A stretch of DNA of 64,000 nucleotides from Neoscytalidium dimidiatum (lineage: Eukaryota > Ascomycota > Dothideomycetes > Botryosphaeriales > Botryosphaeriaceae), in assembly GCA_037367355.1 (NCBI GenBank), contig CM074701.1, positions 1,798,001 through 1,862,000 of the forward strand, read 5' to 3'. Shown one piece after another: positions 39,382 through 51,018 of the stretch. The translations under genes and the position numbers were made by a program. Within the stretch, counting starts at the first letter, position 1, and every line of letters starts with the position of its first letter. The notes under the pieces were generated by a model. That model saw nothing but the letters and a program-made list of their open reading frames with translations, was not told the origin of the DNA and did no database searches.

Positions 39382-40847
39382 ATGAGGCTCTCCACATTCG
39401 CGTCCGCCGCGCTCCTAAGCGCGGCAAGTGTCGAGGCTGCGATCCAGGTCACTTGGACCGATGAGAGTGTGTATCCTCTGCCTAAGTGCTTGCGACGTCG
39501 CTAACGAGGTCTGCAGATTCCGTCAAGCAGGGTATGGAGACGGTTGCCAAGGGAATGACACAGTACTACACTGGTATGAACCCAGGCGACGTGCCTGGCA
39601 ACTTGCCAGATCCCTACTACTGGTGGGAAGCCGGTGCCATGTTCGGTGCCTTGATCGACTACTGGTATTACACCGGAGACGATCAGTTCAATGCCATCAC
39701 CACCCAGGCCATGCTGCACCAGGTCGGCCCGGACAACGACTACATGCCCCCCAACCAGTCTAAGACTCTGGGTAACGACGACCAAGGTTTCTGGGGAATG
39801 TCTGCCTTGTCGGCCGCAGAGAATAAGTACCCTGACCCGCCAGAGGGACAGCCAGGCTGGCTCGCTTTGGCCCAGGCCGTCTTTAACACCCAGGTACCTC
39901 GCTGGGACAATGCGACTTGTGGCGGTGGTCTCAAATGGCAAATCTTTACTTTCAATAACGGTTACAACTACAAGAACACCATTTCTCAGGGCTGCTTCTT
40001 CAATATCGCCGCTCGTCTTGCTCGCTACACCGGTAACGAGACTTATTCGAGGTGGGCTGAGCAGGCATGGGATTGGACTGTTGCCATTGGTCTTATGGAC
40101 ACCAACTACCACTTCTACGACGGCACCGACGATACAATCAACTGCACGCAGATCAACCATATCCAGTGGACATACAACGCTGGCGTATTCCTTTACGGAG
40201 CCGCTACTATGTGGAATGTTGTAAGTATTCTTGCCTTTACCAATTGTGTACCAGCTCTGACCAATGTCCAGAGCGCCGAAGCTGGTGATGAGAACAATAA
40301 GTGGAGAGAGCGTCTCAATGGCATCATCAGTGGCCTTACTGTGTTCCTCTCGCCGGACAAGCCTAACGTCATGTACGAAGTCGCTTGTGAGCCTAATGGC
40401 AAATGCAACGTTGATCAGCGGTCATTCAAGGCTTACCTTTCACGCTGGATGGCCGCTACAACAAAGGTCGCCCCGTGGACCACAGACTTGCTTACGCCAA
40501 TCATGGAGGCTTCGCGTCAGGCCGCGGTCTCGACATGCAACGGTGGCAATGACGGCAATCAGTGCGGTTTGAGGTGGACCGCTGGCACTTTTGACGGCAG
40601 TACTGGCGTCGGCGAGCAAATGGCTGTTCTCGAGATTATGGGAACGGCGATGATCGATAAGGTTGCAGGACCTCTCACCAACTCGACTGGTGGTACCTCT
40701 AGGGGTGACCCATCTGCAGGCTCAAACAGCGCGAAGACGCCAACATCGGCCGACCCAATTTCCACCGGCGACAAGGCTGGTGCCGGTTTCCTTACCGCTG
40801 TGATTCTCATCGGTATCTTGGGTGGTGCCTGGTGGATGGTTGCTTAA
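39382..40847 (+). CDS. DCW1: GH76 alpha-1,6-mannanase family wall protein (Dcw1/Dfg5-like), GPI-anchored
   Basis: Join(39382-39466, 39517-40220, 40272-40847), 454 aa. A signal peptide (MRLSTFASAALLSAASVEA) is followed by the GH76 domain: DVPGNLPDPYYWWEAGAMFG, the catalytic Asp pair D116-D117 in GNDDQGFWGMSA, the Cys-containing CGGGLKWQIF, and NAGVFLYGAA. A Ser/Thr/Gly-rich linker and a hydrophobic tail (AGFLTAVILIGILGGAWWMVA) follow, as expected for GPI attachment. Fungal Dcw1/Dfg5 proteins are thought to link GPI proteins to wall glucan through their mannan. The second intron is 51 nt, in frame and stop-free (GTAAGT, CTGAC branch, CCAG), so retention would add 17 residues. The first intron is 50 nt. 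Confidence 0.95.
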
Positions 40848-42031
40848 ACCATCATTCTTGAGACGATTTCTTTTCGTGGCGTATGCGGACTTACGGGTCA
40901 TAGCATTCATGCATTGGTCCCTTCATGTTACGAGAGGCAATGAGGCAGATCGCCTTCTCCCCTTAATTTTTCCTTACGTAGTGTAGCTCGTGATGAGCAG
41001 GCGTGTAGGCCTTCGCGCCAAAGAAGACCTCTGGATACGGTGGACTTTTTGTTTTATTGGGGATAAATTCCATTCGAAAATCGGAAGGATGGGTCCATAA
41101 AGGTGTTTTGAAAATACCACGGTTCTAGTTGCGAATAACGCGTTTCCTTGACGAGGGTTTTTGAGTATCAAAACGGAAATAGCCTTCCTGTCTGAAATCT
41201 AAACCGTGTTCAACCTCACCACCTCTCCACCTCGAGCGTGCGTACCACTTCGTGGCTTTGCCACGAGAGTGTGGCTATGACGATAAATGCATAGAGAAAA
41301 CCATGAGATCTGCACGGATGACGAGCTGGCCGTGCCAAAAGGAGGCAGCAAGGCAACGCCAGTGTCGAAAAGCGGGATTGGTGTGTGGTCTGATCTTCAT
41401 CCACTCTGACCGACGGTCTCGCACCACGGGCAGTGCGTGCGCGCGCGCGTCTAACAACACCGCCTCATAGGCTCACGCCGGAACGTGAACAAAAATGTCG
41501 CTGTAGAACTTCTAACAGGCACAGTGCCAGGTGAACTCTGCCCCCGCAAATCATGTAACGAGGCTGGTTTCAGCAGCCACCCTCGCCCGTCGAATGAGTG
41601 GTCCGCGCCGCTTCCACGGAGTAGATCCGCCCTGATTCAAAAGAGGAAGAAATCGAGAACACCGCTCCTTGCTTAGCCCTTGAACCAGCTTGCCAGATCC
41701 GCCCAACCGGAAAGGAGAGGAAGAAGAAGCCGTTGGACAACGACCGCTACCATTTGACGACGAACGTCGGGCAGCGCTACCATCTGTTGCTCACAGCCAC
41801 AATACAAGAAAGTCTTACGACTTTTGTTTATATTTTCTCTCACCGCATCCCGCATCCACAACAATAAGACCACTAATCATCCAACCTATTTTATCAATTG
41901 TCTGAACTATTTATTCCCCTATTTATCCATATTGTTTCTTTTTTTTTTTTTTTCCAACCGACCCAACCATAGCTACTTCACCCTTTCCAAAGAAAGATAT
42001 AACAAACAAAGAACCAACCAACCAACCAACC
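40848..42031. other. Intergenic region
   Basis: About 1.2 kb. The left part is the GH76 3' flank. The right part is CT-rich with a T15 tract near 41940 and CAAC repeats just before the next start, resembling a core promoter and leader. No gene is seen between. Confidence 0.55.
42010..42030. repeat. CAAC tandem repeat abutting a start codon
   Basis: Repeated CAAC units run straight into the ATG at 42032. Such leaders are common in the 5' UTRs of expressed fungal genes and support that start. Confidence 0.7.
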
Positions 42032-42667
42032 ATGGGCATCCACCCCTCCCGCCCCTCCCGATTCGAGCACGTCCCGCTGCTCACCGAGATGCACCAACTG
42101 CCCTCGCACGAGCACCAGCCGTCGACGATGGCGATGACGGCGAGCGCGCCCTACAACCCGACGCCGCCCCTCACGACGTTCCCAGCCCTGACCTCGGCGC
42201 CGCTCGCCCCCGCGCCTGCGGCCGTCGACCCGCACCACGCCAACTTCACCTTCTACCGCTCGTCCGTCCCGCCGGCGGGCCACTGCAGCCCGCGGTCGCG
42301 CCGGCTGTCCAAGCTGCGCCGGCTGATGCTGTGCGGAGCGAGCTCGGAGCGCGGCGGCAGCGGCAGTCGGCGGAGATGGAGCGCGGGATGGAGGAAGGGC
42401 ACGAGGGACGAGCTGGCGTACGGAGAGGGGACGAAGGGGCGACGGTACAGGGATGACGACGACGACGACGACGACAACGTCAGTGTAGCCGAGAGCTACG
42501 CGTCGAGCCTCAAGAGCTCGGCGAGCAGTGCGATTGTGAGTGTTTTCGATGTCTCCGGCGCCGTCGTCGTCGGCAGTGTTGCCAAGGGCGCCGCCGGCGA
42601 CGCGGTCGCCAGGGCCGATGTTCGCGAATGTGAGCTGAAGAAGCGCAGGGGGTTAGGGGACGAGTGA
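42032..42667 (+). CDS. Hypothetical protein with poly-Asp tract
   Basis: An intronless frame of 211 aa. It has a Pro/Ala/His-rich N-terminal half (MGIHPSRPSRFEHVPLLTEM), a basic patch (SRRLSKLRRLMLCG, GSRRRWSAGWRKG), then eight consecutive Asp (D138-D145 region), VSVAESYASSLKSSASS and a Val/Ala/Gly-rich segment before a basic end. I recognise no domain. Support for coding comes from the CAAC-rich leader, the ATG context and low stop density; GC-rich DNA could also produce such a frame by chance. The start was chosen at the first ATG after the leader. Confidence 0.5.
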   Translation: MGIHPSRPSRFEHVPLLTEMHQLPSHEHQPSTMAMTASAPYNPTPPLTTFPALTSAPLAPAPAAVDPHHANFTFYRSSVPPAGHCSPRSRRLSKLRRLMLCGASSERGGSGSRRRWSAGWRKGTRDELAYGEGTKGRRYRDDDDDDDDNVSVAESYASSLKSSASSAIVSVFDVSGAVVVGSVAKGAAGDAVARADVRECELKKRRGLGDE

Positions 42668-43046
42668 TGTTGTAGTACGTTGCTCGTTTTGATCCTTTTC
42701 TACGCCTCGGCCACAGAGCCGCGATCCGGGTTTTATCCAAGAAGTGCGAGGATTCGGGGAGGAAGAGAAGAGATTGAAAAGAGGATGGATGGCAATGTCA
42801 ATTTGGTCTGGAGTGAGCAAGAGTTATTCTTATCTCTGCTTTTGGTTGCTTGCCCGGCTGGGCCGGACAGGAGAAAAGAAATACCCATACATGAATTTAA
42901 TCGCGGCGTATAGCGTCGGAAGGGCTGGCTTTCTTCGGGTATCTACTAGATGAATGGGATGGTGGAGTTCAGAACTTTATCCACCTTGATTTGAGAAAAA
43001 AGAAAGAAAAGTGTTTCGAGTCTCATCTTCCTGTTCTTCCGGTGTG
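42668..43046. other. Convergent 3' spacer
   Basis: About 380 bp between the ends of the poly-Asp hypothetical (+) and SHB17-like (-) genes. No gene is seen. Confidence 0.6.
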
Positions 43047-44368
43047 CTACTTCTTCGCTTCTTTTTCTTCTTCTTTCTCTACAACGTCTACAACGAAAGC
43101 ACCACCAAGAAGGATAGCCGGTTCCTCGATTGAGTGGTGTTCGTAGCTATGATAACAGCAAGTTAACTTACCTGCAACAGCAATGTCCAGGAGTTCGCAA
43201 GCACTCACCTCAAAGTCCCCACACCACCGGCTTCTAAAATCAAGGACGGATTGTCCGAGACGTCCTTCCCAATCCAGCGCGCTGCAAACGCGCGCAATAT
43301 GTGCCCGTGGGCCACGATCAGCACATCATGCGGGCCAACCTCCCTCTTCGATTTCCCTATCGCTGGGGCGTGAAAGCGCGTGCGAAGATCCTTGATCAGC
43401 TCGTCGAGCCTCTTCGACACGTCCTCGGGAGACCTGCACAGAACTCTAAATCAGCAACCACCTCTCCCCACGTATCGCAAATTCACCGCCTTTTTGCAGG
43501 TCCCAAAATAACGACTCGAAGCGAGACTCCGGGGCATACAACGCAGAGGTAGCAGCGCAGGTGTGCAAGAAGTCACTCACTCTCCGCTGGGGCAGCCATC
43601 CTTCCAGATGTCCCACGGGCCCTCGCCGCGTCGGGCGCGCTGCTCGCGAATCTGCTTGCTGGTCAAGCCCTCGTAATCGCCATAGTCCCATTCGCGAATG
43701 GCATCGGTCACTTCGATGCGCGCATGCGTGCGGACCGGAGCTGTCGGGTCGTCGTCGGGCTGCTCCTTTTGCTCCTGCCAGGGCATGCGCTCGGCGCAGC
43801 CGAGGGACAGCAGCTCGAGCGTGCGCTGGGCGCGCTTGCGTGGGGAGACGTAGCTGCCGTTTTGCGAACGTGAGTCAGAGACGAGTCTAACCGGTCGCGT
43901 GTAATACGGTGCAGAAAGTGGAGTGAGGGTTGGAGGAATGGCATAGCGTGGTGCGTTTTTTTTTTTTTTTTTGGAATGCGTGGTATGGTGGGGTGGGATT
44001 TAGGCAGCCGGGTATTAGGTTTGTGGGCGTTTGGGCGCTTGAAGGCGTTATCGTGTGGACTGGTTGTAGTTGACACGGGAAGGTAGAGAGGTAAAAATAG
44101 GTGACGGAAGGATTCTTGATGCAGCAGGGTTCATTGGAAGGAGTGGAGCGCAGCGGTATCACCGCCTTGAGGGCACGTACATGTGGGCTAAGTTCTTGGG
44201 CACGATCAGGCGGTCGTCGCCAACCAATGCCTTGCCGGTGGCTTTGATTCTGCGTTCGCCGTTTTCTGTCAACGGCAGTTCGGTGGTACCAGTGTGGCGC
44301 CCGTTCAGGCTCCATTCAGTCTCGCCGTGGCGGATGATGAAGACGCGGGGTGTGCACGCCGAAGTCAT
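43047..44368 (-). CDS. SHB17: Histidine-phosphatase family sugar bisphosphatase (Shb17-like)
   Basis: Four exons, complement of 43047-43146, 43209-43433, 43581-43853 and 44181-44368, give 261 aa. The catalytic motif is IIRHGETEWS (His14); the second active-site His is H196 in LIVAHGHILRAF. Family-specific stretches are TELPLTENGERR, AHIYVSPRKRAQRT, REWDYGDYEG, GPWDIWKDGCPSGES and SYEHHSIEEPAI. The match to yeast sedoheptulose-1,7-bisphosphatase in these blocks is close, so a role in riboneogenesis (feeding the non-oxidative pentose phosphate pathway) is likely; related phosphoglycerate-mutase-like phosphatases are the alternative. The C-terminus is a Glu/Lys run. Introns are 327, 147 and 62 nt; the first is long and contains a T16 tract. 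Confidence 0.92.
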
Positions 44369-45017
44369 CGCGGCGGGTTGGGGGCGGATAGGGCTGAGTG
44401 CGAATAGAATTGACGGTGCGCGACGGGTCGAAAGTGGCGCGCTGGCTGTGAGGAAGAGGGAGCGGGGGCAGATGAAGAAGAGGCTGCAATGGAGGCGGCG
44501 GATAGCTCTCGGGGATTGGCATGATGACGGAGACGTGAGGGCTTGCGGCGGATGCTGATCAAGACGATGACATCGTGGGTGTCTGGCAGCTGGTGGGGTG
44601 GGCAGGGGCCTGGGCCTGGGTCTAGCCTTGCCGCAGCCAGCGCAAGCCAGGCTACGGATGCCTATTCTCCGCGCCCCACGCTGCGCCAGAGGTTGAGCTC
44701 TCTCCGCCGGTTCCTTCTCGGGCGCCGGCCACTTTGTTCACGGATGCCGCGGGAGCGCTTGTTTAGTACGTGCACTTGCGGATGCACCAGCACTCGACCG
44801 GTTGGAGACTGGAAGGAAATCAATGGGTCATTAACTACTAAGCTAAGGTCGTGTCTCGTTCGTTCAAGGTCCCGCCCGAGGCCGCAAATAGAGTATCGTG
44901 AAGAATTCCGTCAAGCCGTAATGAACTCCGGGTAAGCTTCCGGCAGAAAGCGCCACCCAACACCAGTATCCGGACATGAATCGCCATTTGGAACATCAGC
45001 CGTCTCTGGCGGCCTCC
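44369..45017. other. SHB17 promoter region and 3' flank of the next gene
   Basis: About 650 bp. It should include the SHB17-like promoter and the 3' UTR of the small conserved gene at 45018-45620. Overlapping ORFs on both strands have no family content. Confidence 0.55.
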
Positions 45018-45620
45018 TCATAGGTAGTCCTTCTCTTTCTTCGACCACACGCTGCTCGCCTCCGAATCCTTGCGCGCCCGGCGCGGCTTGAGTTTGGATT
45101 TGAACGACATGACGGAGCCCTGCATCGCGCATCAGTAAGGTTGATCCATGCCGATAGAACTGCAGCTGCAAGATCCTCCCGAACCCACTTACCAGAACAA
45201 GGAATGGAAGCGGCTTGCTCTTCTCCTTGGGCTTGTCCTTCTCTTCCTCCTCCCGTTCCTCCTCTAGCTCGCTGAGGATCTCGCCGAAGTCTGTCGCGGG
45301 ACTCTTCAGCCCGCTCGACATACTCGAGGAACTGTTGGTGCGCGTGGTGCGCGGGAGAAGAGGACCGCCGTCCCAGCCGGCTAGTACTTGCAGAGACGAA
45401 TGTCAGCTATCTTGCTGTCTGGCGAAAAGCATTGAGCAGGGAAAGCAGGCTTACCTTTTTCCAGTTTGCCGTACTCGGAGCCGCTAGCGCTGGTGTATTC
45501 CTGGCCTGAGCTGTCGCGAAACAGATACTTCTGGCTATCAGCATCGTAGCCGATGCGCGTCATGCCAGAGGGCAGACGGTAGTTGTCGGTGTCGTAGCTG
45601 GACCAGCGTTTGGCGCTCAT
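45018..45620 (-). CDS. Small conserved fungal protein (N-terminal motif of LysM-associated family)
   Basis: Three exons, complement of 45018-45119, 45193-45380 and 45455-45620, give 151 aa. The N-terminal motif RWSSYDTDNYRLPSGMTRIGYD plus YLFRDSSGQEY and EYGKLEK recalls an N-terminal region seen in a group of fungal LysM-annotated proteins, but no LysM repeat is present here. A Ser/Thr-rich linker, an acidic coiled helix (ILSELEEEREEEEKDKPKEK) and a basic tail (FKSKLKPRRARKDSEASS) follow. There is no signal peptide. Introns are 73 and 74 nt with GTAAG donors and CTAG/GCAG acceptors. The function is unknown and the family memory is uncertain. Confidence 0.75.
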
Positions 45621-47596
45621 GGCTAGGCTGGCATGCGGTGGCGAAGGGCTGTGGTGCGATGGCTCGACGATGGGCCAGGCGGTAAGTGGGCACGCGAGCG
45701 AAATATATATCGTGCGGGCACGGCTAAAAACGTTGTGAACAGCGCAAGGCCGGTGAAGGATGAGGTGGCGTAGTCAGCGCGGCAGACACGATGCGACTCT
45801 GCGGACCAAGGCTGGGCCCCCAATTCTTATAGCTTGGGCGGTGGGATAAGGTTTATCTCAACGGGGCGATGTTGTGGAGGGGCTGCATGAGCCCTCTGGA
45901 ATCTCTGGTGCTACGCGAGGCTGTGCTACTGCCGATGAAACAGAGGCAGGCGGGCGGTGGTACGCGCAAGTGACGGTGGGAGCCCCTCTGGGGAACGGCC
46001 CGCGACTGGCTTATCCAATGACAAGAGATAAGAAATGCAGAGCGCCACGCCTTAGGCGGACGTCGCTGCTGCTGATCCCGAATCACCAGCGGGCTGCCCA
46101 TTCTTAATCATCCTCCTGCTGCTACTGCTGCTCCCGTCTACCTCGTCGGTTGCAGGATACCTGCTACCCGCTACCCGCTGCCAGCCCGGTACCTATGCAC
46201 CCTCAATCATCGCCCTGCAGCCAGTCTGCAGCACGTCACACCCGCCGCCACCATAATTTTGGTCTCGCGTTGCTCAGAACGTCGACGGTGGGGCCAGGGC
46301 CGAAGTTTCTCGATGTCGTGTCTCGTCTCCGAGAGCTCCCAGCCTGCCGTTTTCTGTGCGGACAAAGGACGCTGCTGTTAGGTCCGATGAGCTGTCTCTC
46401 GCTTGTCAAAGAACGTGACACCCGTTGCCATAGCGTTGCTGCAGCAAATGATTGTTCGACACGAGAGATCATCGACACCTCTTGAGTGGCGTCGACATTC
46501 GCGGGCCCCGAGACAGCTGAACATTAGAGCAGAGCGTTTTTGAATTGTTCAACCATGAGTCGCGAATCAAAGTGCTGGCCAATGAGCAATTCTCCGCGAT
46601 ACACCCGCCCCCCCACCGAGGCGTTCGCTTTACCCCATCCAGTAATTTCCAGTCGTTTGGCGAGATGAGCGCCCTTTTCGCTATACAGGAACAATCGAGC
46701 TGAACTGTCGCTCCACTTGATCCGGAAGATCGCACGCTATTAGCGTTGACTATGCGCTATTGAAAAATATTTGTTTACTGTTTTCCTGCTTCCTGCTCAC
46801 AAACAAACAACGCACATTTGGATAATCTCACTAAAGAAGCAAATCACATACTCTTAACCGATGTTCCAAAGATTAAAAAAAAAAAAAACAGAGCAGCATT
46901 ACCATGTTATACCCTGCTTCGTCTTCGTTTCTTCTCTCTTACTTGCAGATCGATGGGATTACCAGCATCTGCATTTATGTTTCACGCCACGAAGATGACC
47001 ACTTCGTATTCTAGCGGCCACTGGAAGCGGGAAACACAACATTGGTTACATGGTCAGATATACTGCAAATGAGCAAGGGGCTGCATAGGGTAAATAACGA
47101 AGAAGAGAAACTCGTTTGACTTACCTTATAGTAAATTTATGTGTTGCAATGGCAAAGCTCGCGTACAATAAACCATAGGGAGTTGCAAGTAGACCTCTTG
47201 GTGTACATGTTCAATATAGTATTGGTGGCATGTGTTTCCGGACGAGTGCTTCAGCTGCCTTTCAGAATTTGTTTTCTTCCACTCGAGAGAATACTGTCTG
47301 CTTTTCATCTCCAGTAAGCTTAAAATGATCTGCTTTGGTGTGAAAAAAGAATTAGTCATCCCATCTATTAAGTACGCCCAGATGATTACATGACTCGCAG
47401 ATATCGACTGCCGAGCATCCTACTTCACCATGACTTGTTTGTCACCTGCTGCCACTTTTCTACTGGGTACGTGAACCTAAGCACCCTCCTGTACAGAATA
47501 TTCATATCAGTGGCAACACTTTGTGCATTGAGCGAATGTTCCAACATACTCACAGGAACCTGTGCAGCGAAGACAAAGGCTTCGTCATAAAGATCT
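45621..47596. other. Intergenic region, becoming AT-richer
   Basis: About 2 kb. The left 200 bp should hold the promoter of the small conserved gene. From about 46.7 kb the sequence becomes visibly AT-richer, with an A12 tract near 46877. Short ORFs only; none is recognised. Confidence 0.5.
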
Positions 47597-48371
47597 CTAG
47601 AGTGTCGGCAGGTTGTGTAAAACCCTATGTTGAAGACCATCCTCAATCTCACTTCTCGAGGCAACACGACGGATAGGCTTGTTGAAGAGACGCCACGCGA
47701 TATTGACTATACCGAGTTCACGAGATTCCAATGTACTGTGCTCAAACCAATGTCCGAGACTGGCCTAATCATTGTAACTGGTTGGGCCATGCACTAGCTT
47801 AGGTGATGGGAGGAAGTCGGAGCAACTCACATTCTCTGGGCGTTTTGCCAAGTAGAAGACTTCCTCCACCCATCGCGGCATGCACTTATACCAGTTTTCG
47901 TTTGCCGACGGATCCCACCTTTCAGACAGCTCGCGACTGATCTTCTCCGTGAGATAATCACATACTGGTCAAGTCCCTTCCTCAGGGTCATCTGTTGTAG
48001 GACTATATTAAGGCCACTAGCCAGCACTGGAAATCAGTGCGGCGTCGTACTTTTTCAGTCGACATCTGTGAAGCCGCCACACGCCTCAGCTGTACCCTTG
48101 AGTGAGCTCAACGCCTCGAGCATTGAGATCTCGACCTCAATTTTGAAGCAAGAGCGTCAACCAACTCTATTTCAGACGCAATGACCAGTGCTTGCTGAAC
48201 TTGCCCTTGGGAGAGCGCCAGCGGGCTATCAGACATTTTGGAGACTGCTGTTAAAATCAACGTCTTGAGTTCCGGGAAAATGGCGTTCACTCGCGACCGC
48301 CGTGCATTCTTTAATGTGCGCAGGCGTGGTTTGCTTGAAGGGTTTGACTGTGATTTGGAGTGGAACCGCAA
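47597..48371 (-). pseudogene. Probable decayed multi-exon gene, family unknown
   Basis: Two adjoining minus-strand pieces read as clean coding sequence across a canonical 66-nt intron: 47831-47964 (CDYLTEKISRELSERW ... FYLAKRPEN) and 47597-47764 (ASLGHWFEHSTLESRELG ... LHNLPTL, stop). Upstream, 48150-48371 (MSDSPLALSQGQVQQALVIA) and about 48090-48150 (EVEISMLEALSSLK) are coding-like but lie in different frames, and a further piece (VLASGLNIVLQQM, about 47965-48030) fits a spliced exon. Joining them needs at least two frame changes, near 48150 and 47963, that I cannot explain by introns. I therefore call it a pseudogene; sequence errors or undetected introns are alternatives. The family is not recognised. 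Confidence 0.45.
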
Positions 48372-50495
48372 CCAACGCCTACCTGATCATGACGACCGTG
48401 TATCATCTTTCTGACAAAGGTCGATCCTTCTAGAAGTGTCACACGAGCAAAATCACTGTAACCAAGGCGATTTGTTCTACATATCGGTGCATTAATCTCA
48501 CTTTGCGTGCAGTGGGTCTCTACTCTCCATCTGCCGAGCTAAGCGCTAGTAACCCGTTTGACCTGAGAGACTTACGTGCCACATTCAGAACGCTTACATT
48601 CACTCTCTAAACCCTGTTTCGTTAGATCTTTCCATTAAATCAGGCATGGTGAAGTGAGAGCACCGCCCTCTGAGTTGTTATTCATGTTCCAGAGCACGTT
48701 TGGGATTGCGAACAATGTGTCATGAGCGCGACCACATATTACTTATGAATGCTAGTGAACAAACCCAGTTGAAGGAAAATAATTATATACAGGTCAAGCG
48801 ATGGGAAATAGACAACGCTTCAGCATAGGAAAGAAGTTGATACTATTGAAGTGTGATACGTGGCCATCGGTGCAATGCTGGTGTGTGAAGAATTTCTACT
48901 TTGAGCCCGTGAGACGATTAAATCCTATACGTAACTGCACAGCCACCGCAGCCCTCATACAAATTTCCTACCGATATTTCCCTATTATTTACGATGATAG
49001 GACCAGGAACTATCTCTTCAGAGGATTTCATATTTTTTGAACAACGGCTGAAGGAGTCAACGCTTACAACGTATGCCGTGAGCAATTAGTTATAGTATCT
49101 TCGATGGGGACAGATATGTGTGAGAAAAAGGAAAGAATGCACGTACAATGAGTACGAGCCGCTCAACGGCCGAATGGTTGCGTGGCCGTGGAATGATCTC
49201 TACCAATATGAAAGCGTTCTGAACAGTTCTCGAAATAAGTTCATATTTTTTTTCTAAAAAAAAAAAAGGAAAATGCAGGCTACAGCGGAGGAAAATTCTA
49301 TGTTATTTGACTACCCATCAAGCTTAAGTTTCAGTGGATCACCCGGCCATAGTAGCGTATGCGCTTGCTATGCTGGCGTTTCTTAAAACAGAATCAGTGA
49401 TCGAAGGCAATTTGATTGAGCCGGAAGGAGTCTTCATGCATTGCTGGAAGAAGACGTTTGGCCTAGCACGGTATCGCCTCGTTAGTAGTTTGCCCATTGA
49501 CGCGTAAACGCGTGATTCGGGTGCTGAAGTGGACGTTATCTAGCCTTCACGCCGGCCCCATTTTGCCTTTCGGCAAAAGACCGAGGGCCGACAAAGGCGC
49601 CTAAAACAGTAGTGATGAGGCCGCCTGTCTGAGCCACAGCACTCACAACGAAAAGGGGCCGCGGCTAAGAACGAGTAACTCAAGCCACATGCAGGAACGG
49701 ACTCTAGATGAGTCTCGCACCTCTCCAAGGATAGCTGCATCGGGACAACGAAAGGCAATCGACGGTGATCGGGTCGCGGCTGAAGAAAGTCAATCGTCGT
49801 TTCCCGTACAGTGCGGGTGGTCCCTGCATACGACCATCCTCCGAAGCTGCATGACGGAAGGTGTACTGTATTAAAAGTTCCGCCCGGCCCGAAGTGGTGT
49901 GCCAGAGCCTCCGGGTGTACCACGGCGCTTTCGGAACTAAATATAGTGGTTCTCGAAAGACTTCCCGAGGGTGGAGCTCCCGCTCGTGTCGGATTACCGT
50001 GCGTGCTGTGTGGGCGGTGAGTGACGGCCGCACGGATAGTCGCACCAGATGACATGACGGAACATTGACAGCCGGCAAGGTGCGTCTGCTGCAGGGACCA
50101 TTCTCGACTCTTTCCAGAACGCAAAGAGATAAGCACGCAGCCACATCGCCACCGGGGATAGTATTCCCCGCTGCATCGGTCAGGAGAGAGCCAAGCCCGG
50201 GGAGGCACATGTTCCATTGCTAATTTTAGCCACATTTCCCCAGTTCTATCCCCTGTTCGGAGAGACGCGTCAACGCCAGGAACGCCAGGAACACCTTACT
50301 ATGGACTCGTGATCCATACACAAGAAGAATCCAATAGCCAAATGATGTAAATCATGCGCGTCATCCAGAGCAGAGTCAGTGCAACCGACGATCCCCTGAC
50401 CAGTGGTGACGGCATGGGTAGTCCAAACTTTCCGAGAGCTTACTGCTTTTGAGTGCTTTTCCAATAGTCTCCCCCCTTTTTGGCGATCGCATCAT
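48372..50495. other. AT-richer region without a supportable gene
   Basis: About 2.1 kb. It includes a T8/A12 hairpin-like tract near 49248-49268. A 231-codon minus-strand frame (49540-50235) overlaps another 168-codon frame on the same strand. Neither shows domain content, a good start context or splice support. Confidence 0.45.
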
Positions 50496-51004
50496 TCAAA
50501 GCCGTCTAGAACTTTTTTTTTTTTGCATTTTTGTTATCAGCGCAATTAATGTAGGAAAGTTCAGTGCACCGTCGTGGTGTCCACCAAAATTGGAACTTGA
50601 TCGTGTTGAGGTGTTCGGTGATAAGGCTTGAGGTAGTTGAGGTCGGTAGTTGGGATTAGAAGTTTGTTGGTAGAAGAAGCATGAAAAATCCAGGGTTGTC
50701 ATCGTCCCGTGACGTGACAGTTGGAAATTAGGTCGGAGTCGTAGAGGTGAGGGTTTAGTCTGCATGACAGCTCCGGCATCGTAGATACAGAGCGGAGGAG
50801 CTGTTGCGCCGAAGACGAGATTAAGAGGTTGATGTAAATTATACATGTTGATGAAGGTGATTATGGTGATACGTTCAGCTAATGTCGTGCTGCACATCAA
50901 GGCGAAGATGAAGGAGACTCGTAGACGGTTCATCTGAGGTACTTTGTTAGCGCGCGCTTATAGCAAAAGCAACGGGTAACTGTACTTACCGCGATAGAGC
51001 TCAT
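50496..51004 (-). CDS. Possible small secreted protein (two exons)
   Basis: Complement of 50496-50933 and 50990-51004 gives 150 aa. A 15-nt first exon (MSSIA) joins through a 56-nt intron (GTAAGT...CCTCAG) to MNRLRVSFIFALMCSTTLA, which looks like a signal peptide. The rest is Ser/Pro/Asn-rich with no domain. The intron signals are good, but coding is unproven. The intron could instead lie in the 3' UTR of the Cys-rich small ORF that ends 15 bp upstream. Confidence 0.35.
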
Positions 51005-51018
51005 GTCGCTTCGTCTCG

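Noticed and set aside
38841..39464. 207-codon plus-strand frame overlapping the GH76 start
   Set aside because: It is in a different phase from the GH76 signal peptide and is Arg/Pro/His/Ser-rich. It is a shadow of the CT-rich GH76 leader.
49540..50235. 231-codon minus-strand frame rich in Cys, Ser and Pro
   Set aside because: It overlaps a 168-codon frame in another phase. It has no recognisable domain, convincing start context or intron signals, and it is mixed in composition, so it was left out of the CDS list.
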